Assembly (NCBI RefSeq): GCF_000021545.1
Contig: NC_012438.1
Span: forward strand, 866,003-930,002
DNA: 64,000 nt
Reading direction: 5' to 3'
From: Sulfurihydrogenibium azorense Az-Fu1
GTDB taxonomy: Bacteria; Aquificota; Aquificia; Aquificales; Hydrogenothermaceae
Every line of letters starts with the position of its first letter. The stretch's first letter is position 1. A program made the translations under genes and the position numbers. The notes under the pieces were generated by a model that saw nothing but the letters and a program-made list of their open reading frames with translations, was not told the origin of the DNA and made no database searches. Below are positions 60,038 through 64,000 of the stretch, piece after piece.

Positions 60038-61903
60038 TTACTCCTCCGGTAAAAGATAAGATTGTTTTGGATTATTATACGCTCTCAAAGCTTTATAAAT
60101 TTCTATAAATGATTGATTCTGTGGAGATAAGTATATTTTAAGTCTAAAAGGTGCTAAAAATTTACCATAAGAGATAGATGCATCAACATCGATCTCATTG
60201 AGTTTAAATGTCGGAACAATACTACTTGCTAAAACTAAATATGCATTTGAAAAGAAATTACACATCTCTAAAGTAAACGGATCATCTACATTATGATTAA
60301 GACAGACATCTGTTGATAGAAATTTTGCCTTTTCTATATTTATTCTATTATACCACTGAGGCGGTGTAGTATCATTTTTATTTACATAAAAAAATGTAAA
60401 TAAGAAAGGTTTTATTTCTACAAAATTATACAGTGGATGAGTAGGTGCAAGTGCAACAGTTGATATAAATATTTTTTTATTCATAATTTCATTTAAATTT
60501 CCTGCAAAAAATTCAGGAATTAAAGGTTTATAAATTTCTTTAGGTTTACAACCTTCCACTCTCCATTCAATACTATTATAGTAGTGTGATGTTATATGAC
60601 AAACATCATCTCTGTATCTACCAACAAGCTTTAGATACCAAAGTTCAAATGTATGATTATCCCCATAAGTACTAACCAAAGATGCAACAGGACTGTATGA
60701 TAGTAAATCTTTTGCGTGGTAGTAAGGAACCCAGTTGTTAAAGTGATTGGTTTCTACAAATCGGGAAAACAAAAATGTAAAAGGAAAAACAACAAGTACT
60801 GGTAAAATTACACTATAAACAAAATTAAAACCCCTTTCTTTTAAAAACTCAAAAAATTTATATAAAAAGTAGCAGCAAAAAACGATGAGAAAAGATAATG
60901 CAGGTAAAAAGTACTGATTTCCAGACACATAAACAGTTGCTAAGTCCAAAACTTCACTACTCAAAGTTATTTTGCCTAGTATAACAGAATATAAAAAGAA
61001 CGAAGTAAACAAAAATAAGAATAATTTCTTATTACTTTTGTAAAGTAAGTAAGCACCAATAAATGCTAAAAATACAAAAGCATACGAAAAATTGACACTA
61101 AAAAGATAGAATAGATTTTTTAATGTGTATATGTAAGAGTCAATAGTACTAACTACACCTTTTGTTGCATCAATAGAAGAACTTTCTCCGTAAAACTTTC
61201 TAAGAATCATTGCTATAAACCTTTCAAGAGTATCAGCTTTATGAGCTGCAGAGAAAGTATCTTTTATACTTCGTATGTATAAATGTAAATTAACAAAAAA
61301 ACCAATAATAAAAAATAAAAAAGACAGTGGAATAAGTCTAACAAACTGTCTACAGTAATACAAACCTACGATAAACAAAGGTAAAAACATTATCAGAAGT
61401 GTATGATGAATAGAAGATCCTATACCCAGTAAAAATGCGGATAGATAGACTAATCTTTTGTCTAAGTTGTCACTTTTTAGGACTTTTATACCTAAATAAG
61501 TAAGTAATAAGATAAAAAATAAATTTAAAGTATAAAACTTTATAACAACCGAATTATAATAAAAAGAGTAAGAAACAGCTAAAAAGGACACACTAATCAA
61601 TCCATATATAGGTTTGTTTGTTAAATCCGTAACAATCAAGTAAAGTAAATAAAGAGATAAAGCTGAAAATATAACTGTAAGTAAACCAATTCTTATTCCA
61701 ATGTTTGCTACAGGTAATAGGGAGAAAAGTTTTGATAACTCAATATAAAAAGGGTATCCGGGGGGATGGGCTATTCCAAGTAGATGGCTTGCTACTACTA
61801 ACCCTCCACCATCACCTGTAGAAAACACAGGAAACAATGAAAATACATATAAGATTATAATAAGTGCAAGCAATATGTTTACATTTATTACTCTACGGTA
61901 CAT
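60038..61903 (-). CDS. DUF2723 (PMT-like) membrane glycosyltransferase
   Basis: 621 aa. FSTGDGGGLVVASHLLGIAHPPGYPFYI is the DUF2723 hallmark (acidic GD and HPPGYP), followed by about 11 membrane helices and a C-terminal periplasmic domain from about residue 390. The family is related to protein O-mannosyltransferases that use polyprenol-phosphate sugars. Lying directly behind two pilin genes (16-nt overlap with the second), it is a good candidate for a pilin or surface-protein O-glycosyltransferase (inference). Confidence 0.8.
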   Translation of the reverse strand: MYRRVINVNILLALIIILYVFSLFPVFSTGDGGGLVVASHLLGIAHPPGYPFYIELSKLFSLLPVANIGIRIGLLTVIFSALSLYLLYLIVTDLTNKPIYGLISVSFLAVSYSFYYNSVVIKFYTLNLFFILLLTYLGIKVLKSDNLDKRLVYLSAFLLGIGSSIHHTLLIMFLPLFIVGLYYCRQFVRLIPLSFLFFIIGFFVNLHLYIRSIKDTFSAAHKADTLERFIAMILRKFYGESSSIDATKGVVSTIDSYIYTLKNLFYLFSVNFSYAFVFLAFIGAYLLYKSNKKLFLFLFTSFFLYSVILGKITLSSEVLDLATVYVSGNQYFLPALSFLIVFCCYFLYKFFEFLKERGFNFVYSVILPVLVVFPFTFLFSRFVETNHFNNWVPYYHAKDLLSYSPVASLVSTYGDNHTFELWYLKLVGRYRDDVCHITSHYYNSIEWRVEGCKPKEIYKPLIPEFFAGNLNEIMNKKIFISTVALAPTHPLYNFVEIKPFLFTFFYVNKNDTTPPQWYNRINIEKAKFLSTDVCLNHNVDDPFTLEMCNFFSNAYLVLASSIVPTFKLNEIDVDASISYGKFLAPFRLKIYLSPQNQSFIEIYKALRAYNNPKQSYLLPEE

Positions 61904-62292
61904 ATTACTCCTTTATTATTAAAAAAACATTTTGCTGTATAATCTGTTATACCGTTTAAATTTCCTGTAATAGTTCCATTAGAAACATAGCCATTAGTAT
62001 CACAGGTTATAGTCCCAGAAATATTTATTTGAAGGCTACTGTTTGGAACTATGGTATTTTGACAATTTTTTAATGTAGATACATCTATTGTCGTAGTTGA
62101 ATTTATATTTCTCTCTTGACATTCACCTGCTGCATCGTAAGCACAGGCCTTTACAATAGGCAAAGCATAGGAGGTTACTTTAGATTTATTTTTATACTTC
62201 ATATAGCTAGGTAGTGCAATACTTGCAAGTATTGAGATTATCACTATCACAATTATTAGTTCTATCAAACTGAAGCCTTCTTCTGCTTTCAT
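61888..62292 (-). CDS. Type IV pilin (second copy)
   Basis: 134 aa. Short leader with prepilin peptidase site EEG/FSLIELIIVIVIISILASIALP (F+1, E+5), then a small beta domain with a C-terminal Cys pair (KACAYDAAGEC, CFFNNKGVIC). It is less well conserved than the first pilin and lies after a strong hairpin, so it may be a minor pilin. It ends inside the DUF2723 gene. Confidence 0.92.
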   Translation of the reverse strand: MKAEEGFSLIELIIVIVIISILASIALPSYMKYKNKSKVTSYALPIVKACAYDAAGECQERNINSTTTIDVSTLKNCQNTIVPNSSLQINISGTITCDTNGYVSNGTITGNLNGITDYTAKCFFNNKGVICTVE

Positions 62293-62304
62293 TTTGATTA
62301 CCTC

Positions 62305-62328
62305 AAAAGGCAGGCCAAGAGCCTGCCT
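62305..62328 (-). terminator. Intercistronic hairpin between the two pilin genes
   Basis: Perfect 8-bp G/C-rich stem AGGCAGGC / GCCTGCCT with a 5-nt loop, followed by TTTT on the minus strand. It sits after the first pilin stop and before the second pilin. It could end or attenuate transcription, or protect the pilin mRNA. Confidence 0.7.
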
Positions 62329-62343
62329 AAGATACTTAGATTA

Positions 62344-62769
62344 TTATTGAACCGTACACTTAAATCCTTCAGGTTTAGCAGTACATACAGCTTTATAATC
62401 TGAAACGCCTGATAAAGCTGCAGTAACAGTTCCGCCAGTTAAAGATCCACTATCCTGACAGTTTATATTTGCTACACTTATAGTAACCTGCCCCCCAGGT
62501 GTATTTACTGGAGATGCACAATTTTTACCATTAGTTTGATCGATGGTTATCTGGCCTGTATCTGTTGGTGGGTTTTCTACACAGTATGCAGCTAAGTCCA
62601 TCAAGCAAGCTCGTGCTAAAGGTTCTGCATAGGAAGAAACCTTTGCCTTTTGCTGATACTTCATGTACTGGGGAATGGCAATGGATGCAAGAATTGCGAT
62701 GATTGCGATAACGATGAGGAGCTCAATGAGGGTGAAACCCTTGTTGTTACTTCTGACTGTGTTTAACAT
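62344..62769 (-). CDS. Type IV pilin (major-type)
   Basis: 141 aa, AGGAGG before ATG. Cleavage site NKG/FTLIELLIVIAIIAILASIAIP (F+1, E+5), then KYQQKAKVSSYAEPLARACL and a C-terminal disulfide region (CTAKPEGFKC). PilA-type pilins build the fibre for twitching, adhesion and DNA uptake. It is first in the cluster and followed by a hairpin, as for highly expressed pilins. Its promoter is split by IS copy 2. Confidence 0.94.
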   Translation of the reverse strand: MLNTVRSNNKGFTLIELLIVIAIIAILASIAIPQYMKYQQKAKVSSYAEPLARACLMDLAAYCVENPPTDTGQITIDQTNGKNCASPVNTPGGQVTISVANINCQDSGSLTGGTVTAALSGVSDYKAVCTAKPEGFKCTVQ

Positions 62770-62805
62770 ATCTACTACCTCCTAAAAAATTAATTTACAT
62801 TAAAT

Positions 62806-62834
62806 AATATACAGTGAATTTTTTTATTTGTGTA
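62806..62834 (-). promoter_or_regulatory. Pilin promoter with -35 destroyed by IS copy 2
   Basis: On the minus strand -10 TATATT (62811-62806) and a 17-nt spacer lead to TACACA (62834-62829), half IS sequence. Joining the outer flank at 63937-63940 across the target duplication restores TTGACA. Confidence 0.75.
62826..62830. repeat. Target site duplication of IS copy 2 (left)
   Basis: ATTTG, directly before the IS tip at 62831; identical to 63932-63936. Confidence 0.85.
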
Positions 62835-63931
62835 TGAGTTCTATACATCGTGAACACCTTCACCTAAAAATTTTATCATACTCCATAAACAATGTCTGCT
62901 GGTCTTTTGTATCCTAAAGAATGATGTGGCCTTATAAAATTGTACTTCCTTACATACTTCCTTAACTTCTTATTCATCTCCTCTAATGTGTAATCTAATC
63001 CCTCTATCAACCATAACTCCTCTTCTATTGTCCTTATCAATCTTTCTACAACACCATTAGTCTTTGGACTCCTTGGATAGCTAAAGTAATGCTCCACTCC
63101 TATATCCGTTAAATACTTGTTAAACTCCCCTAAAAACTCACTCCCGTTATCTGTTTGTACCCTCTTTATCTCAAATTCAAAATACTCATTTAACTCAATA
63201 TAAAATTCTTTTGTTTTCTTTGAATTTTTACTTTCATATACCCGTGCAAAACAAAATCTGCTATACTTATCTATAGCTGTGAATTGGTAATATGTTGCAC
63301 CTGCGATGTTCAGGTGTTTTACGTCTATTTGTACTACATCCCCTGGGGCTTGTGCTTGCAAGCCTCTTTTTGTCCTTTTCTTCTTTATACTCTTTTTTCT
63401 TTTGTTTTGTATTTTAATTGATTTTGTTCTCTCTATTAATCCTTCTTCTTTTAATACTTTATACACTGTAGATGGTGATACTTTTATGTTTTTTTCTTCT
63501 TGTAGATATGCCGATATTTTTTCTTTGCTCCAAGTTGGGTTTTGTTTCCTGACTTTTATTATTTGTTCTCTGTACTGATTTCTTATAGTTGGTTTTCTTG
63601 TGTTTTTTGGTGTTTTAGGTCTATCAAGAAGTCCTTCAAGTCCGTCTTTTTTGTATCTTTCAAACCATTTATAGAAGGTAGTTCTTGATATTCCGAAGTA
63701 TCTGCAGGTTTTGGATATATTTTTTGTATCTTGGTAGTGCTGTATCCATTTTAGTCTTTTTTTGGCTTCTTTTGTTAAAGGAATGTCTTTAATCTTGTTT
63801 GATAGTTTTTTAGGAAAGAGTGTTGTCATATACATAGGGGTTCCTATAATACCTTTCATATAACCTACCTCCTGTTTTTGTTGAAATTATTTTAAAGGGG
63901 TAGGTGTTCACTGTGTATTGAAACTTATACA
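62831..63931 (-). mobile_element. IS481-like insertion sequence, copy 2 (1101 bp)
   Basis: TGTATGAG...CTTATACA ends, imperfect 28-29 bp inverted repeats, flanked by the 5-bp duplication ATTTG. One bp shorter than copy 1 because of the C4/C5 difference. The orientation is opposite to copy 1. It lies 61 bp from the pilin ATG. Confidence 0.93.
62876..63859 (-). CDS. IS481-like DDE transposase, copy 2 (intact)
   Basis: 327 aa from the ATG behind GGAGG. It starts MKGIIGTPMYMTTLF and then matches copy 1 residue for residue. N-terminal HTH (SKTCRYFGISRTTFYKWF), a second helical HTH-like part (NPTWSKEKISAYLQEEKNIK), and an integrase core with the DDE triad in VVQIDVKHL, QTDNGSEFL and NGVVERL. It is the likely active copy and could act on both elements. 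Confidence 0.94.
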   Translation of the reverse strand: MKGIIGTPMYMTTLFPKKLSNKIKDIPLTKEAKKRLKWIQHYQDTKNISKTCRYFGISRTTFYKWFERYKKDGLEGLLDRPKTPKNTRKPTIRNQYREQIIKVRKQNPTWSKEKISAYLQEEKNIKVSPSTVYKVLKEEGLIERTKSIKIQNKRKKSIKKKRTKRGLQAQAPGDVVQIDVKHLNIAGATYYQFTAIDKYSRFCFARVYESKNSKKTKEFYIELNEYFEFEIKRVQTDNGSEFLGEFNKYLTDIGVEHYFSYPRSPKTNGVVERLIRTIEEELWLIEGLDYTLEEMNKKLRKYVRKYNFIRPHHSLGYKRPADIVYGV

Positions 63932-63936
63932 ATTTG
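63932..63936. repeat. Target site duplication of IS copy 2 (right)
   Basis: ATTTG, directly after the IS tip at 63931. Confidence 0.85.
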
Positions 63937-63987
63937 TCAATATGTATTCACAATTTTTTCACGAACTATTTTTTATAGGAAGCTTCA

Positions 63988-64000
63988 ATGATTGATTTTG
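63988..64000 (+). CDS. Possible gene start cut by window end
   Basis: ATG 63988 with AGGAAG 5 nt upstream opens a frame of four codons before the window ends. Nothing more can be said. Confidence 0.2.

Noticed and set aside
63306-63578. 90-codon plus-strand frame repeated at 31514-31786 on the minus strand.
   Set aside because: Antisense shadow of the two transposase copies; its identity only reflects IS identity.
1-64000. tRNA, rRNA or tmRNA genes.
   Set aside because: Nearly all DNA is coding with short gaps; no cloverleaf-like GGTTCGAATCC segment or rRNA-like block was noticed.

Overview
The window is about 64 kb of compact, AT-rich bacterial chromosome (roughly one third G+C by eye). 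There are about 64 protein genes, no tRNA or rRNA gene that I can see, and no CRISPR array. The gene set points to a thermophilic, Gram-negative member of the Aquificota, most likely Hydrogenothermaceae (Sulfurihydrogenibium-like). It includes LptA/LptC, a futalosine-pathway MqnE, GluTR/HemL (C5) haem synthesis, a DnaC-type helicase loader, bacterial SMC, KUP and CPA2 potassium transporters, and type IV pilins. The genus is my inference from overall character; no marker gene in the window proves it.

Layout. 1-6.2 kb: a sensor kinase cut by the window edge, its sigma-54 activator, a TPR lipoprotein, a GT2 glycosyltransferase with a flippase-like partner, and a receiver-like protein on the minus strand. 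6.3-11.3 kb: a tightly packed run khtT-khtU-hemL-nrdR-uppP-trpC. 11.3-13.0 kb: an IS607-type remnant with an intact-looking TnpB but only 27 codons of TnpA, bounded by an 11-bp direct repeat. 13.0-17.6 kb: polX, a small membrane protein, gltX, a small protein and thiE, most joined by 1-4 nt overlaps. 17.7-21 kb: kup, a thioredoxin-like protein and coaBC. 21-23.4 kb (minus): an acyltransferase with an SGNH domain and a free-standing SGNH paralogue. 23.5-25.4 kb: dnaC, hisB and a DeoR-NosL fusion. 25.4-28.5 kb (minus): miaA-hfq-hflX-HIT and a TusA-DUF3343 fusion. 28.6-30.9 kb: an Rpn-type nuclease, a DapF homologue with both catalytic cysteines replaced by serine, and thpR. 31.2-32.3 kb: IS481-like copy 1. 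32.3-42.2 kb: smc, comM, a secreted coiled-coil protein, a short sigma-70 factor, a polysaccharide deacetylase, a glycosyltransferase, comF and a cation efflux gene. 42.2-48.1 kb (minus): hemA-lptC-lptA-AAA ATPase-aroA-mqnE-small membrane protein. 48.1-50.2 kb: NYN protein, grpE, dnaJ. 50.2-54 kb: accessory genes (a repetitive Ser/Asp protein, an AbiEii-like two-gene cassette, an AAA/PD-(D/E)XK protein, an unknown membrane protein). 54-62.8 kb (minus): two type IV pilins followed by a DUF2723 membrane protein, three glycosyltransferases, a polyprenol-phosphate-mannose synthase-like GT2, a methyltransferase and a Wzx-like flippase. 62.8-63.9 kb: IS481-like copy 2.

How the parts fit. Most genes are arranged in long operons with overlapping ends, and most convergent pairs also overlap at their stops. 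Several genes (smc, hemA, an accessory cassette and perhaps the TPR lipoprotein) have a -10 hexamer only 6-7 nt before ATG, which suggests leaderless mRNAs. The 54-62.8 kb cluster looks like a pilin/surface glycosylation locus. Its leading pilin promoter has been split by IS copy 2: rejoining the sequence across the 5-bp target duplication restores TTGACA-17-TATATT, and the insertion changes the -35 to TACACA. The two IS copies are inverted relative to each other and differ by one C in a homopolymer, which frameshifts the start of the copy 1 transposase.
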